The notes below the pieces were generated by a model. The model made no database searches. It was not told the DNA's origin and saw only the letters and a program-made list of their open reading frames with translations. A stretch of DNA of 44,656 nucleotides from NCBI GenBank assembly GCA_016787605.1, contig JAEUUE010000034.1, positions 1-44,656 on the forward strand, in the 5' to 3' direction. This document shows, in pieces, positions 16,524-24,292 of the stretch. Source of the stretch: Cyclobacteriaceae bacterium. GTDB taxonomy: Bacteria > Bacteroidota > Bacteroidia > Cytophagales > Cyclobacteriaceae. The position numbers and the translations under genes were made by a program. Each line of letters opens with the position of its first letter. Position 1 is the first letter of the stretch.

Positions 16524-17393
16524 TTACCTATTCTCAAGCCGTATACTAATTTCCTCATTCAATGCCCTTGAGACCGGAATCTCTTCAGGGCAATTCTTCA
16601 ATTTAAGCTTAAGCCCACGGGCATTACCACTAACTGCTTCCACCTTTTCAAGATTAACAATAAAAGCGCGGTGGCAGCGGAAAAACATATGAAAATCTCT
16701 TAGATCATTTTCCACGCGTTTAAGCGTATTTCTTAACATTATTACTTGAAAACGCTCGTTTACCAGAATTCCGATTTTAATGTAGTTGTCGGCTGAAGTG
16801 ATGTAGAAAATTTGATCTGTTCGCCATTTGGCACTCTCCATTTTGTTTTCAGATCGGATAAATACCTCATCGTCTTGTGGGGTTTTCTCAATAAGGGGCT
16901 TTCTTGATGTGTTGATTATATTGGCTTCTTGGATGTTTCTTTTCAAGAGCCGGTTTTCAATAATCAATGTCCAAACGGTAACAGGCACAATGGCCAAAAC
17001 CAAAGTAACAAACTCTAAATAAATGAATCTGCTCAGTGAGGTGGGTATATCAAATACAAGCTGAACAAAAACAGAATTGATAACGCCAATTAAGAAGATA
17101 TGGACCAGGGTAACAAGAATTTCGCGACCGGTTGTCCATTGTTCCTCATCAAAGAATTTATGAAAAACCTTGGGAAGAATAATAAGATTCAGAAGCATAG
17201 TGATAAAGGTAATCGCTCCAAACCCGAGGGAATATAGGGCTGTCGTTGAGTCGCTGAAAGTGTCTAAGCCAAAGGGCCTGAATATTACTAAAAAGAAAAA
17301 GACATAAATACCAAAAGATGCGGCCCAAATCAGCTTTGACATAGGCCCACTTACAAGTGGATATGGTTTCTTAAATATTTTAGCCCCCCTCAT
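16524..17393 (-). CDS. Membrane-anchored LytTR transcriptional regulator
   Basis: A 289-residue protein if started at ATG 17393 (MRGAKIFKKPYP); an upstream ATG at 17429 adds 12 residues and is less likely. Four membrane helices occupy roughly residues 20-150, followed by a linker and a C-terminal LytTR domain (FYITSADNYIKIGI, then FHMFFRCHRAFIVNLEKVEA). This domain order is common in Bacteroidota, where such proteins probably sense a membrane-associated signal and bind DNA directly. The neighbouring one-domain LytTR gene lies downstream on the same strand. A 7-bp palindrome sits about 45 bp upstream of the start (17436-17453). Confidence 0.8.
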   Translation of the reverse strand: MRGAKIFKKPYPLVSGPMSKLIWAASFGIYVFFFLVIFRPFGLDTFSDSTTALYSLGFGAITFITMLLNLIILPKVFHKFFDEEQWTTGREILVTLVHIFLIGVINSVFVQLVFDIPTSLSRFIYLEFVTLVLAIVPVTVWTLIIENRLLKRNIQEANIINTSRKPLIEKTPQDDEVFIRSENKMESAKWRTDQIFYITSADNYIKIGILVNERFQVIMLRNTLKRVENDLRDFHMFFRCHRAFIVNLEKVEAVSGNARGLKLKLKNCPEEIPVSRALNEEISIRLENR

Positions 17394-17694
17394 AACATAG
17401 TACAAATAGAAGTAGACCAGTGAGATCAACTAAAATTGGCTTCTATAAGCCAAAATTAGAAATGTGAATAACCGAATTGTCTAAAAGTAACGATAGATTG
17501 TTCGAGCAATATAATATGGACGAAAGGCGTTTGTCAATCTTACGTCAACTGTTAGTGTTCCTTGACCGATATTTTCAAAATCCTTGTGTTGTTGCCAATG
17601 TCATCCATGACAACAACAGGATACATCAATCCAATTGGGGCTCGGTATTTCAGTATTCCAATTGTCTGTATGATTGGTTGATACGTTCAAACTC
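17394..17694. other. Intergenic stretch with an inverted repeat
   Basis: Arms TTGGCTT (17436-17442) and AAGCCAA (17447-17453) are separated by 4 nt just upstream of the membrane LytTR gene, so this may be an operator or a hairpin in its leader. A 74-codon plus-strand frame at 17477-17701 is not recognisable and is judged to be chance. Confidence 0.35.
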
Positions 17695-18010
17695 TTATTG
17701 AATTGATTTGCTACTCATTGCAAAAGCCTTTGATTTGTCTTGTGCGTCAATATTCCATCGCTTGAGTCTTTTCAAATGATTGTATGCAAGATGAGTTGCA
17801 ATTGGGAATACCCATGTTTTAAGAGAAGACTCACCCCTGAATGTGCGGAGTTTATCGAATGACTTCACAAACACACATTAGGTCTTGTACATCATTTCTA
17901 TCGACGAGAAGCCTATATACAGGAGTGCAATTGACTTTGAAATTCAAGCAAGCAGAGATTGAAATGCTTTAATGTCACCATTAATCACTTTTTTCAATTA
18001 TTCCGCATCA
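17695..18010 (-). pseudogene. ECF sigma-70 factor remnant
   Basis: Minus-strand pieces match the region 2 part of an extracytoplasmic-function sigma factor. VINGDIKAFQSLL is followed by a stop, then in another frame VYRLLVDRNDVQDLM, and after a 1-base shift FVKSFDKLRTFRGESSLKTW, VFPIATHLAYNHLKRLKRW and a stop at 17697-17695. The FRGESSLKTW-F-IATHLAYN block is the well-known region 2.3-2.4 core. Region 4 is missing. At least one stop and two frameshifts are present, so the gene is dead. Confidence 0.75.
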
Positions 18011-18051
18011 GTTGTTTTATGCAACATCAGCGAAAGCGTTGATAAAATGGA

Positions 18052-18924
18052 TTATCTTCCTCTTATTAAATCTCGATTTAGAATAAAACGTCTCAAGTCA
18101 TTGACCAATTTTGCGGGCCGCTCTTCTGGAATAAAATGACCGGTATCCTTATACGTGATCATCGTAGAATATTTAATAGCCATTGCGGATCGATCCCCAA
18201 CTGAAACAGGGAAAAATGGATCCTTGTCTCCCCAAACAATAAGAACAGGTATTTCAATCTCGCCTAATCGCTTTTGAACCTCAGCATAATTCTTCTTTAA
18301 ATCGGCAAGACTTTTATAAAAAATCTTGTATGTGAAGTATTTATTATTACTGGAGATATGTTTGCTAAATTCGGCTAATGTAAATTCCTGCTTGTAATAG
18401 GCGCCCTGCTTGTACATTTGCTTGAACCCAAATGTGGTGCCAGCCATCATCTTAAAAAATAGCTGACCTAATAATGGTACTTTTGCAATCTTCATTGGTC
18501 CTGGTATCGGGGTATCAATAAATAAATTAGTGGCCATTAATGCCATTTTTTTTACCCTTATATCCGGATGTTGTTTAGAAAAGGTCACGGACACCGGTCC
18601 TCCAAAGTCGTGACCAACCAAATAGATGTCTTGTACATCCTTTTTCACTAGCAACTCATACAGGCATTTAGACTGCCCGGTCATATAGTAATCACTTTGG
18701 GGTTTTGAGGATCTCCCAAAACCCATAAGATCCGGGACAATGACATGAAAATCCCTCGACAACTCTTCTGCCACTTTTATCCAACTGTTAGACGACCCAG
18801 GAATGCCATGCAAGAATACAATGGTTTCCCCATTTCCTGCCTCATGATAGTGCATCCTGCCTTGTGAAACATCACAAAATTGACTAGATAACTCAGATTT
18901 GAATTGCGCTTGGGTGTTTGTCAT
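18052..18924 (-). CDS. Alpha/beta hydrolase with Asp nucleophile (haloalkane dehalogenase / epoxide hydrolase type)
   Basis: A 290-residue cytoplasmic protein. The oxyanion-hole motif HGIPGSSNSW begins at residue 39 and the nucleophile elbow is VGHDFGGP with Asp106 in place of Ser. The acid is likely in WGDKDPFFP and the catalytic His in DTGHFIPEERP. An Asp nucleophile marks the haloalkane dehalogenase, fluoroacetate dehalogenase and epoxide hydrolase branch. The cap domain (about residues 135-205) is rich in Phe, Tyr and Lys. The substrate cannot be chosen from sequence. The gene is intact although surrounded by remnants. Confidence 0.75.
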   Translation of the reverse strand: MTNTQAQFKSELSSQFCDVSQGRMHYHEAGNGETIVFLHGIPGSSNSWIKVAEELSRDFHVIVPDLMGFGRSSKPQSDYYMTGQSKCLYELLVKKDVQDIYLVGHDFGGPVSVTFSKQHPDIRVKKMALMATNLFIDTPIPGPMKIAKVPLLGQLFFKMMAGTTFGFKQMYKQGAYYKQEFTLAEFSKHISSNNKYFTYKIFYKSLADLKKNYAEVQKRLGEIEIPVLIVWGDKDPFFPVSVGDRSAMAIKYSTMITYKDTGHFIPEERPAKLVNDLRRFILNRDLIRGR

Positions 18925-18962
18925 AATATGTTAAGCTAGTATAAGAAATGAATGGTTTTAAT

Positions 18963-19126
18963 TTAACCTATTAAAATTGGCTTTCGCATCTTTAAGAACC
19001 TGAATATCGGTTGAAGGATTGTCTCGGCAGATTCATCTTGAACATAGTGGCCGGTTTCAGGTAATTCGATTACAATCGTATTTTTTGGAAAAGACTTGCT
19101 TCCCGCGTCGCTGCCAAGTATATGAT
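18963..19126 (-). pseudogene. C-terminal fragment of an alpha/beta hydrolase
   Basis: A minus-strand frame reads DHILGSDAGSKSFPKNTIVI then ELPETGHYVQDESAETILQP and IFRFLKM before the stop at 18965-18963. The TGHYVQDESAE segment carries the catalytic His typical of the end of an alpha/beta hydrolase. Nothing of the rest of that gene is present. Upstream the frame is closed by TGA and the SDR remnant begins, so a deletion has joined pieces of two genes. Confidence 0.6.
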
Positions 19127-19525
19127 CTAGTCAAAGTCGCGTGTAAAAATAATTACGATTAACAGCCAGCCAATTATGGCACTATGGAGGTTATATAAAT
19201 GTAATGGGATCAAACTTGGGCAACCGTACCCGTTGGAGGTAGGGTTAGGGCCGATGCCATTGAAAACGATATCAATTTTGGCTTCTGTGTCCTTTATCTT
19301 CTTAACGTATGCATCAATACCGTATTCATCGAGGGCATCAATGGTATCTGCCTCCGAACTGCCACCAGTGTCGTTTATTTCATTGGCCACTTTCTGTGCT
19401 TGCTTGAAGTTACGTGCTGAGACATAAACTCTTGCACTATGACGTGCAAATGATCTGGCAACAGCCCCCGCTATTGCACCGCTTGCCGTAAAAACTCCTG
19501 CAACTTTGGTTCTTAGATTATCCAT
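19127..19525 (-). pseudogene. Short-chain dehydrogenase/reductase, N-terminal remnant
   Basis: The 132-codon frame starts MDNLRTKVAGVFTASGAIAG and continues with ARSFARHSARVYVSARN (Rossmann beta-2), DALDEYGIDAYVKKI and KIDIVFNGIGPNPTSNGYG (the NNAG-equivalent). After about residue 108 the similarity stops and a short unrelated hydrophobic tail leads to the stop. The YxxxK catalytic half of the SDR is missing. The Gly-rich loop also departs from TGxxxGxG. It is a truncated, inactive gene. Confidence 0.65.
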
Positions 19526-20154
19526 TTGCTTTAATTTTCTTTACTAATTTAGACAATCAAGTCAGTAAAAATGGTCAGAATGAGAAAGATCTCTCCAGGT
19601 TAGGGTGAGGAAATAAGTGATGAATGTCGTTGATCATTCGTTATGTTACTTCTACTGTGATTAAAGCTGCTCGTCATATAATATGCACAATCCAATCTTT
19701 GGGTATCATTGATGATATTGATCATTATAATCATGAATTCATGCACTCCAGTGAGTGTTTTGGAATTATACCGGAAAGACTATCACACCATGCAGGAACA
19801 GATGATATACGGAGAATCGATCCCCTTTGAGCAGGTAATAGGGCGCCTCAAACCCTACAAGAAAAAATCAGAAATCGTAATTAAAGCATTCCGTAGTTCT
19901 TCCATTTCCATACTGAATGCCCCTCTTTTGAGCATGAATCGTAGGCTGGCATTTTGCATTTGCCTTTATCAAAAAGAGCAAGCAAAGTTAGGCGGGCTTT
20001 CGCATTGTCTTCCCGCTAAGGTCACGCATGGAATTTCCGACATACACTTTTTTTCCCCTTCCAGCAATCCCTTCCAGGACCCCATTTATTCCGTTCCTCC
20101 TTGCGCGTGTTTCTTCCAAAGCCTGCGGGTGCACCATAATTGATTCTAGCGATT
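19526..20154. other. Right end of the island, mostly non-coding
   Basis: No intact gene is seen in 629 bp. A plus-strand frame at 19745-19870 reads PVSVLELYRKDYHTMQEQMI then YGESIPFEQVIGRLKPYKKK. This is protein-like and faintly reminiscent of the C-terminal end of AbiEii-type nucleotidyltransferase toxins, but I could not verify that. The remainder shows only short frames. The junction repeat follows at 20191. Confidence 0.35.
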
Positions 20155-20796
20155 ATGAAAAATGCAAAAGATCCAAAACAGTACGGCTTTCTTCGCTGGT
20201 ATTACCGGATTTTCATCTGGGCGAGGTTCCTGTTCCTCGTTTCCAGGATCCCGCTGAACCTGCGCCCCACGCATCCCGATAATGCGGGCGGGCTTGGATT
20301 CCTGGAGAACACGGTACACGCCATCAAGCCCATCGCCCTGGCTCATGGCGCCATATTGGCGGGAATGATCTCTAATCACATCTTTTACGGAGGTGCTTCG
20401 CTGATGGATTACAAGATTTCCATAGCCCTCATGGCGCTTTGGGTGATGTTGGTAGCACTCATTCCCCTGATGGTATTTTCCGGGGTATTGGCTGATGTGA
20501 AGCGAAAAGGCATACAGGAGTTTGGTTTACTGGCGTCCCGGTTTACAGGAGAATTTGAAGGGAAGTGGATGCGGGAAAATCTTCCGGAGAACCATCCGGA
20601 GCTGGGAGATGATATCCAATCGCTCGCGGATCTTGCCGGCAGCCATGCCGTAGTGGCGAATATGAAGTTTCTCCCCGTCAGCCGGAGTACATTGATTTCG
20701 CTGATCCTTTTCACGTTAACACCGGTCGCACCCCTGGTTCTCACCATGATGCCCTTGAGTGAAGTGCTGAAGATGCTGGCGGGTGTATTATTCTGA
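20155..20796 (+). pseudogene. 3' half of the split polytopic membrane-protein gene
   Basis: From 20191 the frame continues exactly where the 5' half stops: LRWY then YRIFIWARFLFLVSRIPLNL and RPTHPDNAGGLGFLE. Membrane helices follow at about 85-105 residues from the fragment start, with a last helix before the C-terminal VLF. The island supplies an ATG at 20155 (MKNAKDPKQYG) in frame, so a truncated C-terminal protein of 213 residues could be expressed. The THPD and GGLGFL elements are the family's most conserved part as I recall it. Whether either half is functional, or the two halves reassemble as separate chains, is unknown. Confidence 0.75.
20191..20202 (+). repeat. Right 12-bp direct repeat at island junction
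   Basis: CTTCGCTGGTAT is identical to 5011-5022 and coded in the same frame (LRWY). It marks the transition from AT-rich insert to GC-rich flank. Confidence 0.75.
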
Positions 20797-20856
20797 TAGT
20801 CCTGGAATAGGTGTACCTTCCCTGTGGCAATGGGTTGATCAACGAATTCTGTCGCC

Positions 20857-21432
20857 ATGTCGCTTCACAAATGGATCGTGTTTACCTCCCTAGGCTGGAT
20901 CGCTGGAATTCCCTTGTTGATACTGATCGCCGGAGCCCTCGAACCCATCGGTCTTGGGAACACGTCTATTGCACTGGGTATGAGCGCGGCGATTGCCTTC
21001 TTTCAGTGGCTGGTTCTTCGTCGATTTCTGACGCAGGCGTCTCGTTGGATTTGGATCAGTGCATCGGCCTTCATAATCCCGTTCCTTATCGCCGACCTGC
21101 TCGGGGATAAGTTGTTTTCTACTCCTGAAACGGCTATCGTAAGCTGTACGATTGTCTCGTCGGTGCTGCTTGCCATCGGTCAATTTCGTTTCATTCTGAA
21201 AGGGGAGGGTGTCCAGTGGCCTTCCTGGGTCACCGTCAACCTGGTAAGCTACGCGCTGGCCCTTGTTCCTCCTTTTGTGCTTACGGTGGGGCGAATCAGG
21301 GAACTAAACCTTCCCGAAGCGCTTTCCGTGGGGCTATCCTTTCTAACCGTGCTGGCCGGAGGACCGATCATCGGGTGGCTGACCGGGATTATTCTCTGCA
21401 GATACATTCGAAAGGCTGAGCCTAGTCAATAG
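20857..21432 (+). CDS. Hypothetical polytopic membrane protein
   Basis: A 191-residue protein with about six hydrophobic segments: roughly residues 8-28, 38-55, 64-82, 90-108, 125-145 and 158-182. No family is recognised with confidence. The spacing of segments in three similar pairs, and motifs such as GMSAAIAFFQWLVLR, recall small Bacteroidota membrane proteins of unknown function. It follows the split gene by 60 bp and may once have shared its transcript. Its 3' end overlaps the convergent lactonase gene by 11 bp. Confidence 0.55.
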   Translation: MSLHKWIVFTSLGWIAGIPLLILIAGALEPIGLGNTSIALGMSAAIAFFQWLVLRRFLTQASRWIWISASAFIIPFLIADLLGDKLFSTPETAIVSCTIVSSVLLAIGQFRFILKGEGVQWPSWVTVNLVSYALALVPPFVLTVGRIRELNLPEALSVGLSFLTVLAGGPIIGWLTGIILCRYIRKAEPSQ

Positions 21433-22543
21433 CCAGGAACCTTACGCATACCGGTCGGTTGCGATCTTCACGGTCCCACTTCAAGGTCAGGCTGCCTCCG
21501 GGTTCAAGGATAAACAGCGCGAGGTTGTTGCTCTGCTGGTTGGCCACCATCAGCCATTGCCCGGTAGGATCGATTTCAAAATGCCGCGGCCCACGTCCCC
21601 CGCATCCGATCCGGCTTGCAAACGTCAGGCGGCCGTCCGGTTCGATGGCAAAGCTGACCATGCTGTCTTCTCCGCGATTGGAAGCGTACAGGTACTTCCC
21701 GGCCAGACCCAGGACAATCTCGGCTGACGTGTTGACGCCTTTGAAGTCAGGACCGAGAAGTGTCACCGTTTGTATCGGTTCTGTCTTTTCCGAACCGGGG
21801 TCACGGGTAAATGCGGTGATGGTCGAAGTGAGTTCGTTCAGGACATACATTTCCTTACCCTCTGGTGAATACACGAGATGCCGCGGGCCGTCCCCGGGCG
21901 AAAGGGTGATCGCATGGAACTGGCTTGTGTCCAACGTGCCGTTCTTCTCGTCAAACGGGTATACCATCACCTTGTCGATGCCGAGATCAGCCACAGCAAC
22001 ATACCGGTTGTCTGGCGTGGCAACGATGGCATGGGCATGGGGCCCGTTCTGCCGGTTCGGGTCCAGGCTGAAGCCGGTATGCTGGACCAGGGCCGTCGGT
22101 TCGCCCAGTGTTCCGTTTGAGGTGACGGGAAAGATGGCTGCATTTCCACCGACGTAGTTGGCCACCATGAGGTAGCGACCGGTCTGATCGAAAGACAGGT
22201 GACAGGGTGCCGCACCGCGTGAAGAGACTTTTTGAATCAGCGTAAGGGCACCTGATTCATGGTCGATGGCGAAGGCGCAGATCGCTCCGCTGTCGGTCTC
22301 CTGAACCGCATAGAGAAACTTTCGGGCAGGGTCAATAATGAAATACGAAGGATTGGGCGTCCTGGCCGCAAGACCAATAGGGGTGAGGTAACCGTCTGTA
22401 GAATTGAATCGATAGGCATAAATGCCTTCGCTGCCTTCGCCGGTGTACGTACCCACATAAACCAGGTGATCATGGTTGGTCGTGGTACAAGAGTACCACA
22501 CGCTGCTAAGCAGCATGACCCATAGTACTCTGTAGGTACTCAT
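21422..22543 (-). CDS. Lactonase-family seven-bladed beta-propeller protein (6-phosphogluconolactonase-like)
   Basis: A 373-residue protein with an N-terminal hydrophobic stretch ending in Cys19 (SVWYSC), probably a lipoprotein signal although the lipobox is atypical. The body shows repeated propeller blades: HLVYVGTYTGEGSEGIYAYR, PSYFIIDPARKFLYAV, PCHLSFDQTGRYLMVANYVG, then GPRHLVYSPEGKEMYVLNE and a last GPRHFEIDPTGQWLMVANQQ. This is the YbhE-type lactonase family. Cytoplasmic members hydrolyse 6-phosphogluconolactone; an exported one may act on other sugar lactones. Its start overlaps the stop of the GH13 gene by 4 bp (ATGA), so translation is likely coupled. Confidence 0.8.
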   Translation of the reverse strand: MSTYRVLWVMLLSSVWYSCTTTNHDHLVYVGTYTGEGSEGIYAYRFNSTDGYLTPIGLAARTPNPSYFIIDPARKFLYAVQETDSGAICAFAIDHESGALTLIQKVSSRGAAPCHLSFDQTGRYLMVANYVGGNAAIFPVTSNGTLGEPTALVQHTGFSLDPNRQNGPHAHAIVATPDNRYVAVADLGIDKVMVYPFDEKNGTLDTSQFHAITLSPGDGPRHLVYSPEGKEMYVLNELTSTITAFTRDPGSEKTEPIQTVTLLGPDFKGVNTSAEIVLGLAGKYLYASNRGEDSMVSFAIEPDGRLTFASRIGCGGRGPRHFEIDPTGQWLMVANQQSNNLALFILEPGGSLTLKWDREDRNRPVCVRFLAID

Positions 22544-24075
22544 TTTCCAGCCGCTTGCGATACCTTAATGGTCTCTGGTTGGCCCGGGATACGCTTCGGT
22601 TGATCGCCCACCTCAAAGACGTGGAAAGCCCAACCCGGCATGTTGAAATACATTCCTTTGTCCAGCAGTTCGCCGCCGTCACGGTCGTACCGGGCCGTGC
22701 TCAACAGGTCGCGGAAAGGAACCATCTGGTCGGCTAAGTCAGGGTAATGCATACGCACGTAACCTTGACTCTGATGCGGGGCAAAGTTGACGACGATCAA
22801 GGCTCGCGATCCGTCAAGCCCATCCCAGGCGAAAGCCAGGAGCGCGTCATGGGTTTCATTTCCTTCCCAGGCAGGCTGGCACTCCAGCAAGCTCCATTGC
22901 CCATTGCGGAACACAGACTTCTTCAGTACTTCGAGGAGTCGCGTGTAGAACTGCAGGAGATTCGTCCGCAAGGGTTCATGCGGCATCCGAACCAAATGGG
23001 GTGAAATTCTTTTCTTCCGTCCTTCAAATTGTCCTTGGTGGAAGAACCTCAATCCGGGCGTTAGGTAAGTGATGATGGCGGCGGCTTCATGCGGCTTGTC
23101 ATCAAATGTGGAAGCGGCACGAGGCTCGTCGTGGTTCTCCAGGAAACGGGCGAGTCTGTCCTGGAAGTCCAGCCCTGCGCGAAGGTGGTCTCTCACCGGG
23201 CGCGCCGCACCTTCGTGCAGCCGGTCATAAAGTCGCTTGTCGTAAGCATAGTCAAAGCCCTGTTGTTGCATTACCCACTCCAGGTCCCAATACACTTCGG
23301 CCATAAAGACAAAGTCAGGTGACTTTTCGCGAACGGCCTGGATGCTTCCCGGCCAGAACGGTTGTGCCTTCCTGCCCCATGTCCGTTCGAAGATCTCGGG
23401 GAGGATGAGCATGGCCATGTCGCAACGCAGCCCGTCGCACTGCCCGCTGATGCGCAGTAGTTCCTGCTTCATCGCCTCGGCCAGGGCCGGGTTGCTGTAG
23501 TCGAGCTGATAGGTATCGGGCCAGCCGTCGAAGTAGGGGTCACGGCCGTGGGCCAGTACCCGCTCCGATTTTCCGTTGCCCACCCGAGCGAAATTTTGCG
23601 GCTGCCGCTCGAGGTCGGTTTGGCTTCCGGAGACAAAATAGCCGGGGTTGGTTTTCACCCACGGGTGATCCGGTCCCATGTGATTGGGTACGAAATCGAG
23701 CATCAGTTTCAGGTGGCGTGCATGCATGCGCTCCCGCAGTCGCGCGAGTGCTTCATTTCCTCCCAGGTCGGGATGTACCGAGTATCCCGCGATCGAAAAG
23801 CAGGAGCCTCCGATGTCGGATTCCTTCAGGTCCCACAAGGTCTCCTCAAATTCTCGTCTGAACTGTTCATTGCCCCGTGAAATCAGTCTGCCCTGCTCGC
23901 CGGTTTGCCAGACACCGAGGAACCAGATCCAGTCAAAGCCAAGCTCGGCCAGCCGGTCAAGTTCCTGGTTGGGAATGTCATCCAGCGTAGCTTTCCGGCC
24001 CAGGGCCTGGCTCAGTTGGGTCATCCATACCCGGGTATTCACTTCGTACAGCGATGGGTATTTCGGGGTTTTCAT
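22540..24075 (-). CDS. GH13 alpha-amylase-family glycoside hydrolase
   Basis: A 511-residue TIM-barrel enzyme without a signal peptide. The GH13 conserved regions are visible: region I DFVPNHMG (127-134), region II GLRCDMAM with nucleophile Asp219, region III FMAEVYWD with acid/base Glu260, and region IV FLENHDEPR with Asp316. A C-terminal all-beta domain follows (ALIVVNFAPHQSQGYVR). It retains or transfers alpha-glucosyl units; exact specificity cannot be read. It overlaps the lactonase gene by 4 bp and is divergent from the serine-hydrolase/D-aminoacylase fusion gene. Confidence 0.85.
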   Translation of the reverse strand: MKTPKYPSLYEVNTRVWMTQLSQALGRKATLDDIPNQELDRLAELGFDWIWFLGVWQTGEQGRLISRGNEQFRREFEETLWDLKESDIGGSCFSIAGYSVHPDLGGNEALARLRERMHARHLKLMLDFVPNHMGPDHPWVKTNPGYFVSGSQTDLERQPQNFARVGNGKSERVLAHGRDPYFDGWPDTYQLDYSNPALAEAMKQELLRISGQCDGLRCDMAMLILPEIFERTWGRKAQPFWPGSIQAVREKSPDFVFMAEVYWDLEWVMQQQGFDYAYDKRLYDRLHEGAARPVRDHLRAGLDFQDRLARFLENHDEPRAASTFDDKPHEAAAIITYLTPGLRFFHQGQFEGRKKRISPHLVRMPHEPLRTNLLQFYTRLLEVLKKSVFRNGQWSLLECQPAWEGNETHDALLAFAWDGLDGSRALIVVNFAPHQSQGYVRMHYPDLADQMVPFRDLLSTARYDRDGGELLDKGMYFNMPGWAFHVFEVGDQPKRIPGQPETIKVSQAAGK

Positions 24076-24292
24076 CTCTGTGTGATTTGAGTTTTTCGAT
24101 GCGAAAGGCGGAGTCGTCGACTTCAGACTCTTACCTGTTTGCGATAAAGTTCAACGCCAACGCCTTCCTTTTCAATGATTAAAGTCACACGATGCCGAGA
24201 CCTTCGATCGCAACCCGGTCAGTTTGCCCTTGCTTTGTGGCTTACTTCTCTTGAACTTACTCACCTCTAATGTCTTAAAATTACCCCGGGTT

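Larger units (their letters stand above)
5023..20190. mobile_element. AT-rich ~15.2-kb insert splitting a membrane-protein gene
   Basis: The segment is visibly more AT-rich than both flanks and is bounded by identical 12-bp repeats lying inside the two halves of one gene. Repeat-to-repeat distance is 15,180 bp. Its content is a mixture of intact genes for hydrolases, secreted proteins and LytTR regulators with many frameshifted or truncated remnants, including an IS3-type transposase remnant. No integrase, relaxase, replication protein or tRNA was seen, so the insertion mechanism is unknown and the element cannot be called autonomous. A chimeric assembly is unlikely, because the two gene halves complement each other exactly at the repeat. 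Confidence 0.7.

Noticed and set aside
5023-20190. Interpretation of the insert as a complete integrative element or prophage
   Set aside because: No integrase, relaxase, capsid, portal or replication gene was found, and the only transposase is a dead fragment.
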